Origin: a virus
Direction: 5' to 3' (one strand)
Length of the DNA stretch: 61,938 nucleotides
IMG/VR virus record: IMGVR_UViG_3300025889_000121
Coordinates: 1-61,938 of that record
Shown: piece by piece, positions 14,268 to 21,403 of the stretch
How the letters are laid out: the number at the start of each line of letters is the position of its first letter
Position numbering within the stretch: position 1 is the stretch's first letter
Notes under the pieces: generated by a model
The model's input: only the letters and a program-made list of their open reading frames with translations
Database searches by the model: none
Told to the model about the DNA's origin: nothing
Made by a program: the position numbers and the translations under genes

Positions 14268-14304
14268 AAATATATACGAGTATATATTTAATAGGAGATT
14301 TATT

Positions 14305-14505
14305 ATGCGTAAATGTGACACAGCGTTACAACACAGCGTTACAACACAGCGTCACACAATGAGACACAGTGTTGTGACGCAGCGTCACAGACAGATTGTC
14401 GCGATTGCTTATTTTTTAATCAGTTGCGACAGATTGTCGCTTTTTGTGTCGATGGACTGTAATATTACTAAGTGCTTGATTTATATACAATATTACGGGT
14501 TTTAA
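14305..14505 (+). CDS. Possible small divergent gene (66 aa) over repeated DNA
   Basis: ATG 14305 follows AGGAG (14293-14297) with seven bases between, the only good rightward ribosome site in this region. The product is rich in His, Arg, Thr and Gln (RHSVVTQRH) because it reads through 13-base repeats (CACAGCGTTACAA) and two operator sites. It could be a Cro-like or leader peptide opposite the XRE pair, or a chance frame over regulatory repeats. No family recognised. Confidence 0.35.
   Translation: MRKCDTALQHSVTTQRHTMRHSVVTQRHRQIVAIAYFLISCDRLSLFVSMDCNITKCLIYIQYYGF
14319..14388. repeat. 13-base tandem repeat and linked 15-bp palindrome
   Basis: CACAGCGTTACAA occurs at 14319-14331 and 14332-14344, with a variant at 14345-14357 (period 13). 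It is followed at 14374-14388 by the perfect dyad GTGACGC-A-GCGTCAC. This is a different palindrome from the GCGACA class, so it may be the site of the second XRE regulator. Confidence 0.6.
14390..14440. promoter_or_regulatory. Operator-like palindromes, sites 3 and 4
   Basis: Site 3 is GACAGATTGTCGC at 14390-14402, lacking its first two bases. Site 4 is a perfect GCGACAGATTGTCGC at 14426-14440. Confidence 0.65.
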
Positions 14506-14808
14506 CTTCGTTAGCTTTGTTATATTATTACAGGGTAAGTTATTGATTTATAAGTAATATTACAGGTTTACAATGCCGTGTTTTGTATTCTTACAGCGTA
14601 AGTTATTGATTTTACAGTAATATTACATTATTACAGGTGTTTCAGCATAACTGCACTGCGCAGAGTAGATAAACGAAGCTAACAAAATAAAAAACAGTAT
14701 ATTTTTATACCTCCGTATACTATTTTTAACTGTAATAATGTAATAATGTAATAATACCCTAAATTATATATATAAAACATGCACTTATAATATTACAGGT
14801 AATATTAC
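14459..14808. other. Iteron-rich AT-rich region, putative replication origin
   Basis: The 10-bp palindrome GTAATATTAC occurs at 14459-14468, 14554-14563, 14617-14626 and 14799-14808, with partial copies between. Two 37-base direct repeats (14528-14564 and 14591-14627, four differences, 63 bases apart) contain it. TGTAATAA is repeated three times in tandem at 14731-14754. There is no credible gene. Clustered iterons in AT-rich noncoding DNA beside regulators fit a replication origin, but no DnaA box or initiator gene was identified. Confidence 0.5.
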
Positions 14809-14837
14809 GGACAAAGTCAAGCGTAATAATACAAAAT

Positions 14838-14852
14838 GCGACAATCTGTCGC
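14838..14852. promoter_or_regulatory. Operator-like palindrome, site 5
   Basis: Perfect GCGACAATCTGTCGC, the reverse complement of site 4. It sits at the far edge of the origin-like region, so the GCGACA sites bracket it. Confidence 0.65.
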
Positions 14853-14904
14853 CTGCCTTGTATAGTTTGATCAACGCAGTTTACGAAGTTCTTTCGCTGT
14901 GCGA

Positions 14905-14948
14905 CGGTCATAGGTCGGTCATAACCTAACGGTCATGACCTCGGTCAT
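14905..14948. repeat. Four CGGTCAT repeats
   Basis: CGGTCAT begins at 14905, 14916, 14930 and 14942 in the same direction, spaced 11, 14 and 12 bases. The third copy is part of the palindrome GGTCATGACC. The near-helical spacing suggests cooperative protein binding. Confidence 0.45.
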
Positions 14949-14965
14949 CAAAAAAATTTTGGGCG

Positions 14966-14991
14966 AAAAAAAAGGGGGGAAAAATCCCCCC
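14966..14991 (-). terminator. Rho-independent terminator, leftward
   Basis: On the minus strand, GGGGGGA, a TTTT loop, TCCCCCC, then eight T. It ends the transcript of the isolated 203-aa gene before it enters the origin-like region. Confidence 0.88.
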
Positions 14992-15010
14992 TAATTTTGA
15001 GAAAAGAGAA

Positions 15011-15622
15011 TTATTGTAAATTCTCTTTTTTGATAAACGCTAGTATTTTGGTTGCATTTTTTACAGCGTTTTCATTTTTGCTATTGAGCAATTTATTCAA
15101 TAAATCTTTGGTAGATTTAATGAAATCGCTATTATTTTCCTTAGCAATTTTCTCTTTTTCTTTTTTTCTAGCAGTTAAAACTTTGGTGATTTCATTCATG
15201 GTTTTACTATCTTGAGCAGAAATTAAATTTTGCTTCAAATCTGCATCAGAAATTTTACCATATTTTTCTGCCATAACTTTTTTAACTTCATCACGTCTAT
15301 TTTGCTCTGCTTGAGCTTTTTCAGTACGTGGCTTAACGTAACCTTCAGATTTAGCGAACTTCATAAAATCGCCCCAAAGATTTTGAGCATAGCCCATAGA
15401 GAAGCCTTTACCCAATTTCATACCATCAAGTACATGCTGTTGGACTGCATTAAAATGCTCTAATGAATTTTCATTAGTGAATAGCACCTGTAGAATTTCA
15501 TCATGTGCCTTGTCAACATCATTAACACCCTGCCAAATTATACTGCCTTGAGTGGCAAGTTTTTCGATAATGTCCTGAGTTAATACTGCAATAACATTAC
15601 TAGCTTTTTTTGAATTTTCCAT
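15011..15622 (-). CDS. Hypothetical protein (203 aa), single-gene transcription unit
   Basis: No family recognised. It is lysine-rich and helical, with a charged middle (RKKEKEKIAKENN) that may be coiled, and no cysteine pairs or transmembrane segments. It has its own consensus promoter (15722-15750), palindrome copy f in the leader, an AAGGA ribosome site and a strong terminator (14966-14991). Strong isolated expression suggests an early, abundant DNA- or RNA-binding or host-takeover protein. This is inference. Confidence 0.75.
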   Translation of the reverse strand: MENSKKASNVIAVLTQDIIEKLATQGSIIWQGVNDVDKAHDEILQVLFTNENSLEHFNAVQQHVLDGMKLGKGFSMGYAQNLWGDFMKFAKSEGYVKPRTEKAQAEQNRRDEVKKVMAEKYGKISDADLKQNLISAQDSKTMNEITKVLTARKKEKEKIAKENNSDFIKSTKDLLNKLLNSKNENAVKNATKILAFIKKENLQ

Positions 15623-15656
15623 TTTTTAGTTTCCTTATTAAAGTTTTTTAAATTTT

Positions 15657-15686
15657 CCACATTTTCAGAAATTTATGAATTCGTGG
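15657..15686 (-). promoter_or_regulatory. 30-base leader palindrome, copy f (diverged)
   Basis: Outer arms CCAC / GTGG, extended by two T-A pairs. The core TTTCAGAAATTTATGAA has lost parts of the inner arm but keeps the exact 30-base length. It lies 34 bases before the 15622 start, between promoter and ribosome site, as with copies c and e. Confidence 0.6.
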
Positions 15687-15721
15687 AACTAGTGATTGAT
15701 TAATTAATCAACCATATGAGT

Positions 15722-15750
15722 ATTATCTTATATTTGATTGACAATGTCAA
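15722..15750 (-). promoter_or_regulatory. Sigma70 promoter of the 203-aa gene
   Basis: On the minus strand, TTGACA (15750-15745), a 17-base spacer and GATAAT (15727-15722). The start codon is about 95 bases downstream. Confidence 0.83.
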
Positions 15751-16070
15751 TCTATCTCAACCCTACCCATAGGGTATCGCCACGGTCACGCGCGGGACTC
15801 CTGGCTGGGGCGCTTACACTTTAATCTGCACAAATAATTACAAAATTTTTAAAAATCAACTGACCCCCACCCCCCTCTTATGCAAACACCCCCCGTCAAT
15901 GGTACCTTTACCTCCAGGTTATTTTTAAATATATATTTTTTCTGCAACTAACCTTTTATAAATCAACAACTTAATCTAAAAAATTCATACCACTGGCCAG
16001 TGCTATGTAAAAACAAATGCGAATGAGTCTCGCTACCACATGAAATAAAAAAGATAGCTACAATACGGGA

Positions 16071-16139
16071 ATGAATATACATGAACTTATTATTGGACTT
16101 TTCTGCCTTTGGGTGTTTTGCCTATCAATGGTTGCATAA
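16071..16139 (+). CDS. Possible 22-aa hydrophobic peptide
   Basis: ATG 16071 to TAA 16139 encodes a peptide with a single hydrophobic segment (LIIGLFCLWVFCLSMV). ACGGGA lies directly before the ATG, which is too close for a good ribosome site, and the 3' end overlaps the -35 box of the terminase promoter. It may be chance. Confidence 0.2.
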   Translation: MNIHELIIGLFCLWVFCLSMVA

Positions 16140-16160
16140 AATAAATAATTGCGTTATATT
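16132..16160 (+). promoter_or_regulatory. Putative sigma70 promoter for the structural block
   Basis: TTGCAT (16132-16137), a 17-base spacer and TATATT (16155-16160), with the terminase small subunit start 32 bases after the -10 box. This is a good but not perfect match. Confidence 0.55.
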
Positions 16161-16192
16161 AGCAGCAACAACGTTATATAGACGCAAAAACT

Positions 16193-16774
16193 ATGCCTAT
16201 TTTAGTCACACCAGAGACGGGTTATCCGCTTCCTGACGATTTTGACGCGGAAACTCCCACGACTTTTAAAAAGAAAGTTGAGATTGCATCTAAAACGGCA
16301 AAAGTTTTAGAAGATGCGGGGGCTGAAATACCTACAAGCACACAAGAACGCATAGAAGCTGAAGATTTATTTAAAGCTTTTACAGATCCAGAACAAAAAA
16401 CCTCACTAAATGCTATAACAAAGAAAGCATTAGAGACTCCAGCCACAGTTCAACACCTATATAAACTGCTAAACGACTACGACCATCAAGTTGTAGAGGA
16501 AGCCGTGCAGTTACGTAGGTTTGTAACTAACAAATTAATAGAAGATGCCGACCATCCTGACGCAAGACACCGACTAAAAGCACTTGAGCTGCTTGGTAAG
16601 GTTTCTGATGTTGGGCTATTCAGTGAAAAAACAGAAGTTGTAGTTAAAAACGCCGCTCCTGAAGATTTAGAAAACCAAATCAAGAGTAAATTATTTAAAC
16701 TTATAGGTACTGGGCGTACAATAGACGCTTCGTTTGAAGATTTGGGTACTATTTCTGAAGAAGACGAAGAATGA
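16193..16774 (+). CDS. terS: Terminase small subunit
   Basis: The 193-residue acidic and helical protein sits directly before the large terminase, with its stop overlapping that start (ATGA). The sequence LLNDYDHQVVEEAVQLRRFVTNKLIEDADHPDARHRLKALELLGKVSDVGLFSEK matches small-subunit-like proteins in related phages (DNA recognition and oligomerisation). It is likely to bind packaging sites on viral DNA and start cutting with TerL. The assignment rests on position and this pattern. Confidence 0.75.
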   Translation: MPILVTPETGYPLPDDFDAETPTTFKKKVEIASKTAKVLEDAGAEIPTSTQERIEAEDLFKAFTDPEQKTSLNAITKKALETPATVQHLYKLLNDYDHQVVEEAVQLRRFVTNKLIEDADHPDARHRLKALELLGKVSDVGLFSEKTEVVVKNAAPEDLENQIKSKLFKLIGTGRTIDASFEDLGTISEEDEE

Positions 16775-18315
16775 GCATAGATATTAGGGGGGTATCCACA
16801 CAAGAACTACAGCTTGCGCTAAGTAAAGTAGGTTCACTTCCTAAAAGTGAACAGATTGAACTGCATAAAATGTTAGAAAAGCTAGAAGAGCTGCAGAAGA
16901 TAGAAAAAAGCCAGACAACTTTTCTAGATTTTGTTAAAAATGTCTATCCTGGGTATAAGGTGGGCCCGCATCATGAAAAATTGGCGAAAATCTTTGAGGA
17001 CGTGGCTAACGGAGTTAAAAAAAGAGTCATTGTCAACATCGCACCAAGACACGGCAAGTCAGAACTCATCTCTTACCTGGCGCCAGCGTGGTTTTTGGGT
17101 AAGTATCCTGAAAAGAAAGTTATTATGGCCTCTCACACGGCGGATCTTGCGGTTAATTTTGGTCGTCGAGTCAGAAATTTGGTGGGTTCAGACGCTTATA
17201 AGGACATCTTCCCTGGGGTTTCATTGCAGGCTGATAGCAAGTCAGCATCGCGTTGGGGTACGAATTATAATGGCGAGTATTTTGCTATTGGTGTTGGTGG
17301 TGCTTTGGCTGGTCGTGGTGCAGATTTATTCATCATCGATGATCCACATTCAGAACAAGACGCCAAACTTGGAAAACCAGAAGTCTTCTTACCAGCATGG
17401 GAGTGGTTTCAATCAGGCCCTATACAGAGGCTCATGCCAGGAGGTGCTATTATTGTCGTTATGACACGTTGGTCAAAACTAGATCTAACAGGTCAAATAG
17501 TTAACCAAATGGTAAAGAATGAAGAGGTTGACGAATGGGAAGTTGTTGAATTTCCAGCAATAATAGATAATCAGTCAGGAGAAGAAACAGCACTGTGGCC
17601 AGAGTTTTGGCCGCTAGAGGAACTAAAGGCTAAGAAAGCCGCACTAGATGTTAGGTATTGGAATGCACAATATATGCAGAATCCAACCTCAGAGGAGGGT
17701 GCGCTTATAAAAAGGGAGTGGTGGCAGATATGGGAGAAGGAGAAACCGCCATCTTGTGAGTTTATAATCATGGCGTTAGACGCGGCGCAAGAAGCTAATA
17801 CTCGAGCTGACTTCAATGCGTTAACTACGTGGGGTGTATTTTTTAACGAAGAAACAGATAATTATAATATAATATTACTTGATGCAATAAAACAGAGAAT
17901 GGAATTCCCAGAGTTAAAGCAACTTTGCATCGAAGAATATAAAGAATGGGAACCCGATGCTTTTATTGTTGAAAAGAAATCTAATGGGGCTGCACTCTAC
18001 CAAGAGTTCAGAAGGATGGGTATACCCGTCGGCGAATTTACACCGGGTAAAGGGCAAGACAAGATTAGCCGCGTTAACTCCGTTAGTGATCTTTTTAACA
18101 GTGGCATAGTTTGGGCTCCTGACAGAAGATGGGCAAAAGAAGTTATTGAAGAATGTAACGACTTTCCATCTGGTGCTAATGATGACTTAGTTGACTCAAC
18201 GACATTGGCGCTGGCTAGGTTTAGACAAGGTGGATTTATTAGATTACCTTCTGATGAAGAGGACGATATTCAATATTTTAGAAGCGCAAGTCAAAAAAGG
18301 CACTATGCAATTTAA
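16771..18315 (+). CDS. terL: Terminase large subunit
   Basis: The ATPase domain has a Walker A-like NIAPRHGKSE (residues 89-98), a motif VIMASHTADLA and Walker B DLFIIDDPH (D190, D191). The RNase H-like nuclease domain has D337 in MALDAAQEA and the late acidic pair in NDDLVDSTT (D471, D472, D475). At 514 aa it has full length for the family. It is the motor that translocates DNA through the portal, which is the next gene, and cuts the concatemer. Confidence 0.93.
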   Translation: MSIDIRGVSTQELQLALSKVGSLPKSEQIELHKMLEKLEELQKIEKSQTTFLDFVKNVYPGYKVGPHHEKLAKIFEDVANGVKKRVIVNIAPRHGKSELISYLAPAWFLGKYPEKKVIMASHTADLAVNFGRRVRNLVGSDAYKDIFPGVSLQADSKSASRWGTNYNGEYFAIGVGGALAGRGADLFIIDDPHSEQDAKLGKPEVFLPAWEWFQSGPIQRLMPGGAIIVVMTRWSKLDLTGQIVNQMVKNEEVDEWEVVEFPAIIDNQSGEETALWPEFWPLEELKAKKAALDVRYWNAQYMQNPTSEEGALIKREWWQIWEKEKPPSCEFIIMALDAAQEANTRADFNALTTWGVFFNEETDNYNIILLDAIKQRMEFPELKQLCIEEYKEWEPDAFIVEKKSNGAALYQEFRRMGIPVGEFTPGKGQDKISRVNSVSDLFNSGIVWAPDRRWAKEVIEECNDFPSGANDDLVDSTTLALARFRQGGFIRLPSDEEDDIQYFRSASQKRHYAI

Positions 18316-18324
18316 GGAAAAATT

Positions 18325-20784
18325 ATGGCACAAGATATAAATAATGTAGATAAAGGGTTGTACGCTGCTCCTCAAGGTATGGAAGAGTTGGCAGAAATGG
18401 AACCTGATTTAGAAATTGAAATAGAAGACCCAGAAGAAGTTACTATACGGGCAGGGGGTATGGAGATTGAAATTGATCCTGATCGAATGGCAGATGATGA
18501 GTTTAATAAAAACTTAGCTGAAGACATCGATGAAGCTGATTTAGAAAATCTAGCAAGTGATCTTATTGAAGATTATGAAGGTGATGTAAGTTCTCGTAAA
18601 GATTGGCTAGATACATATGTTGACGGTTTAGAGTTGTTAGGATTAAAACTAGAAGACAGATCTGAACCGTGGGAAGGTGCATGCAATGTATACCATCCAT
18701 TAATGACAGAAGCTCTTGTCAAATTCCAAGCGGAGACTATGACAGAAACATTCCCCGCTGCAGGCCCAGTCAAAACACAAATTATAGGTAAAGAAACTCC
18801 AGAGAATAAAGAAGCCGCTGCTCGTGTTCAAGAGAACATGAACTTTCAACTTACAGATCGTATGGTTGAGTACAGACCTGAACATGAAAGAATGTTGTGG
18901 GGTTTAGGTTTAGCAGGTAACGCATTTAAAAAAGTTTATTATGATCTAAGCTTAGAGCGACAAGTCGCTATGTACGTTCCAGCTGAAGACATCGTAGTGC
19001 CATACGGTGCTTCAGACTTGGAATCTGCAGAGCGTGTTACTCATGTTATGCGTAAGACACAGAATGAGTTACGCAAACTACAAGTAGGTGGGTTTTACTT
19101 AGATATTGATTTAGGTGAACCTACTTATGACTTAGATGAAGTAGAAAAACGTATTGCAGAGAAGATGGGTTTTAGCGCAAGCACTGATAGTCGCTGGAAG
19201 ATTCTTGAGATGCATGTTGATCTTGATTTAGAAGGTTATGAAGATAAAAAAGATGGTAAGCCTACAGGTATTGCTTTACCTTATGTTGTAACCATTGAAA
19301 AATCTACATCAACTATTTTAGCAATTAGACGTAACTGGAATCCTGATGATGATACTAAACAGAAGCGTCAACACTTTGTGCATTATGGATATGTGCCAGG
19401 ATTTGGTTTTTACTGTTTTGGTTTAATTCATTTAATAGGCGCGTTTGCAAAATCAGGCACAATGATATTACGACAATTGGTAGACGCGGGTACATTATCT
19501 AATCTCCCAGGTGGTTTTAAATCTAGAGGTCTGCGTATTAAAGGTGATGATACTCCAATTTCACCAGCAGAGTTCCGTGATGTTGATGTTCCTTCTGGAA
19601 CTATCCGAGATAATATTTTACCGCTCCCTTATAAAGAACCTTCACAAGTTCTTAATCAATTAATGAATCAGATTATTGAAGAAGGTAGACGCTTTGCTTC
19701 AGCAGCTGATTTAAAAGTTTCAGATATGTCGTCTCAAGCACCTGTTGGTACAACACTTGCTATTTTAGAACGTACACTAAAAGTAATGTCTGCAGTACAA
19801 GCTCGCATTCATTATGCAATGAAGCAAGAATTTAAATTGCTTAAAACTATCATAAAAGACTATACCCCTGCAGACTACTCATACGAGCCAGCAACAGGTT
19901 CAAGAGAAGCTAAACGTGGTGATTATGATATGGTTGAAGTTATTCCTGTATCTGATCCTAATGCTGCAACAATGTCGCAGAAAGTTGTGCAATACCAAGC
20001 TGTTATGCAACTAGCACAACAAAACCCAGACATTTATGACAGAGTAGAACTAAATAGACAGATGTTAAATGTTCTTGGTGTTAAGAACGCAGAAAAACTT
20101 ATACCTAATCAAGAAGACATGAAACCAGCAGACCCTGTTTCAGAAAATATGAACATATTAAATAATAAACCTGTCAAAGCTTTCATTTATCAAGATCATG
20201 ATGCTCATTTACAAGTGCATTTAAACTTTATGAATGATCCTAAAATAAGAGCGCTAGTTGGACAAAGCCCTAATGCTCAAGTAGTTCAAGGAGCTGTCGA
20301 AGCTCATATAGCAGAACACTTAGCCTTTGAATATAGACGTCAGATTGAAGAACAACTAGGTGCTGATTTACCACAACCTAATGAAATAATGCCAGAAGAA
20401 CTTGAGCTCAATATATCTAGGCTTGCTGCTCAAGCTAGTGCCAAGTTGCTACAAAAAGATCAAGCTGAAATGGCTCAACAACAAGCTCAACAACAGCAAC
20501 AAGATCCGCTTATTCAAATGCAACAAAAAGAATTACAACTTAAAGAGCTTGAAATTCAAGGGCGTAATCAAAAACTTCAGGCTGATACAGCAATTGATCA
20601 AGCTAAACTTGAACTTGAGAAAATGCGTATGGATTCTCAAGAACGTATTGCTGGAGCTAAAATTGGCGTTGAAGCACAAAAACAAAAAGCAGAGATTGCA
20701 TCTAAAGAGTTTTTAGAAGGAACTAAATTAGGTGTTCAAGCTGTTCAAAATAAAGAGATGCAACAATCTACGAAAGGGGAATAG
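18325..20784 (+). CDS. Portal protein (head-tail connector)
   Basis: The 819-residue protein follows the large terminase after nine bases. Features fitting P22-type portals are the sequence around YVDGLELLGLKLEDRSEPWEGACNVYHPLMTEALVKFQAE near residues 95-135, and a very long glutamine-rich C-terminal helix (AQQQAQQQQQDP; EKMRMDSQERIAGAKIG) that would form a barrel. The dodecamer would sit at the packaging vertex. The acidic N-terminus of about 70 residues is typical of this group. Confidence 0.9.
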   Translation: MAQDINNVDKGLYAAPQGMEELAEMEPDLEIEIEDPEEVTIRAGGMEIEIDPDRMADDEFNKNLAEDIDEADLENLASDLIEDYEGDVSSRKDWLDTYVDGLELLGLKLEDRSEPWEGACNVYHPLMTEALVKFQAETMTETFPAAGPVKTQIIGKETPENKEAAARVQENMNFQLTDRMVEYRPEHERMLWGLGLAGNAFKKVYYDLSLERQVAMYVPAEDIVVPYGASDLESAERVTHVMRKTQNELRKLQVGGFYLDIDLGEPTYDLDEVEKRIAEKMGFSASTDSRWKILEMHVDLDLEGYEDKKDGKPTGIALPYVVTIEKSTSTILAIRRNWNPDDDTKQKRQHFVHYGYVPGFGFYCFGLIHLIGAFAKSGTMILRQLVDAGTLSNLPGGFKSRGLRIKGDDTPISPAEFRDVDVPSGTIRDNILPLPYKEPSQVLNQLMNQIIEEGRRFASAADLKVSDMSSQAPVGTTLAILERTLKVMSAVQARIHYAMKQEFKLLKTIIKDYTPADYSYEPATGSREAKRGDYDMVEVIPVSDPNAATMSQKVVQYQAVMQLAQQNPDIYDRVELNRQMLNVLGVKNAEKLIPNQEDMKPADPVSENMNILNNKPVKAFIYQDHDAHLQVHLNFMNDPKIRALVGQSPNAQVVQGAVEAHIAEHLAFEYRRQIEEQLGADLPQPNEIMPEELELNISRLAAQASAKLLQKDQAEMAQQQAQQQQQDPLIQMQQKELQLKELEIQGRNQKLQADTAIDQAKLELEKMRMDSQERIAGAKIGVEAQKQKAEIASKEFLEGTKLGVQAVQNKEMQQSTKGE

Positions 20785-20982
20785 ATGAATGTAGAAGAAT
20801 TCAAAGTTATTAGACAAAAAATTGCAGAAGAACGCTCTATTTTTGTTGATGACTTAGCAACTGGCAGAGCTGACACACATGCAGGCTATATGCACTCTTG
20901 TGGTGTCATTAAAGGCTTTGACATAATCGACGGGTTGATTGCAGACCTGCAAAAAAATATAGAAAGGGACAACGATGAGTGA
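20785..20982 (+). CDS. Hypothetical protein (65 aa)
   Basis: It begins directly after the portal stop, with AAAGGGGA as ribosome site inside the portal end. The short helical protein (FKVIRQKIAEERSIFVDDL...) has a central HAGYMHSCGVIKG segment and resembles small head-region proteins of unknown role. Its stop overlaps the GroES-like start by eight bases. Confidence 0.65.
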   Translation: MNVEEFKVIRQKIAEERSIFVDDLATGRADTHAGYMHSCGVIKGFDIIDGLIADLQKNIERDNDE

Positions 20983-21403
20983 AATCGCAACACTTAAAAA
21001 AGATATTGTCACGCTTGACGGCAAACCAATTAGTAGTAAAAAGGAGGAAGCTCCTGCAGAAGAACAAAAACCCACTCAATTACCTGAAGTCAAAGGCTAT
21101 CGCATTTTATGTGCGGTTCCTGTCGTAGATGAAAAGTACCAAAGTGGAATACTTAAATCAGACAAAACTAAAAACATAGAAGAACATTCAACTGTTGTTT
21201 TGTTTGTAATTAAATTGGGAAATATGGCTTATGCAGATAAGGATAGATTTCCAACAGGGCCCTGGTGTAAAGAAGGAGACTTTGTAATCACTAGAGCATA
21301 TTCTGGAACTCGTATCAAAATACATGGTAAAGAGTTTCGCATTATAAACGATGATACCGTAGAAGCAGTAGTAGACGATCCTCGTGGATATGAAAGAGCG
21401 TAA
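20975..21403 (+). CDS. GroES-like co-chaperonin
   Basis: After a 40-residue polar N-terminus, GYRILCAVPVVDEKYQSGILKSD resembles the GroES core (RVLV.P...SGI). It is followed by a mobile-loop-like stretch, GDFVITRAYSGTRIKIHGKEFRIINDDTVEAVVDD, which matches the C-terminal beta roof of the fold. Phages encode such proteins to help the host GroEL fold the capsid protein. Its position two to five genes before the capsid fits that role. Confidence 0.82.
   Translation: MSEIATLKKDIVTLDGKPISSKKEEAPAEEQKPTQLPEVKGYRILCAVPVVDEKYQSGILKSDKTKNIEEHSTVVLFVIKLGNMAYADKDRFPTGPWCKEGDFVITRAYSGTRIKIHGKEFRIINDDTVEAVVDDPRGYERA

Larger units (their letters stand above)
15751..16192. other. Noncoding region before the terminase genes
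   Basis: It contains a GC-rich patch (15775-15815, CACGGTCACGCGCGGGACTC), C-rich runs (15865-15895), an AT-rich stretch and a likely rightward promoter (16132-16160). One tiny frame (16071-16139) lies within it. No RNA gene is recognised. Its position next to the terminase suggests it may hold packaging-related sequence. Confidence 0.4.

Noticed and set aside
14262-14290. Rightward promoter TTGACT-17-TATTTA
   Set aside because: The start of transcription would fall on the AGGAG of the 14305 frame, leaving no ribosome site in the mRNA; kept only as a remark.
15002-15033. Inverted repeat AAAAGAGAA / TTCTCTTTT as a terminator
   Set aside because: It overlaps the 3' coding end of the 203-aa gene; the G/C hairpin just beyond is the better terminator.
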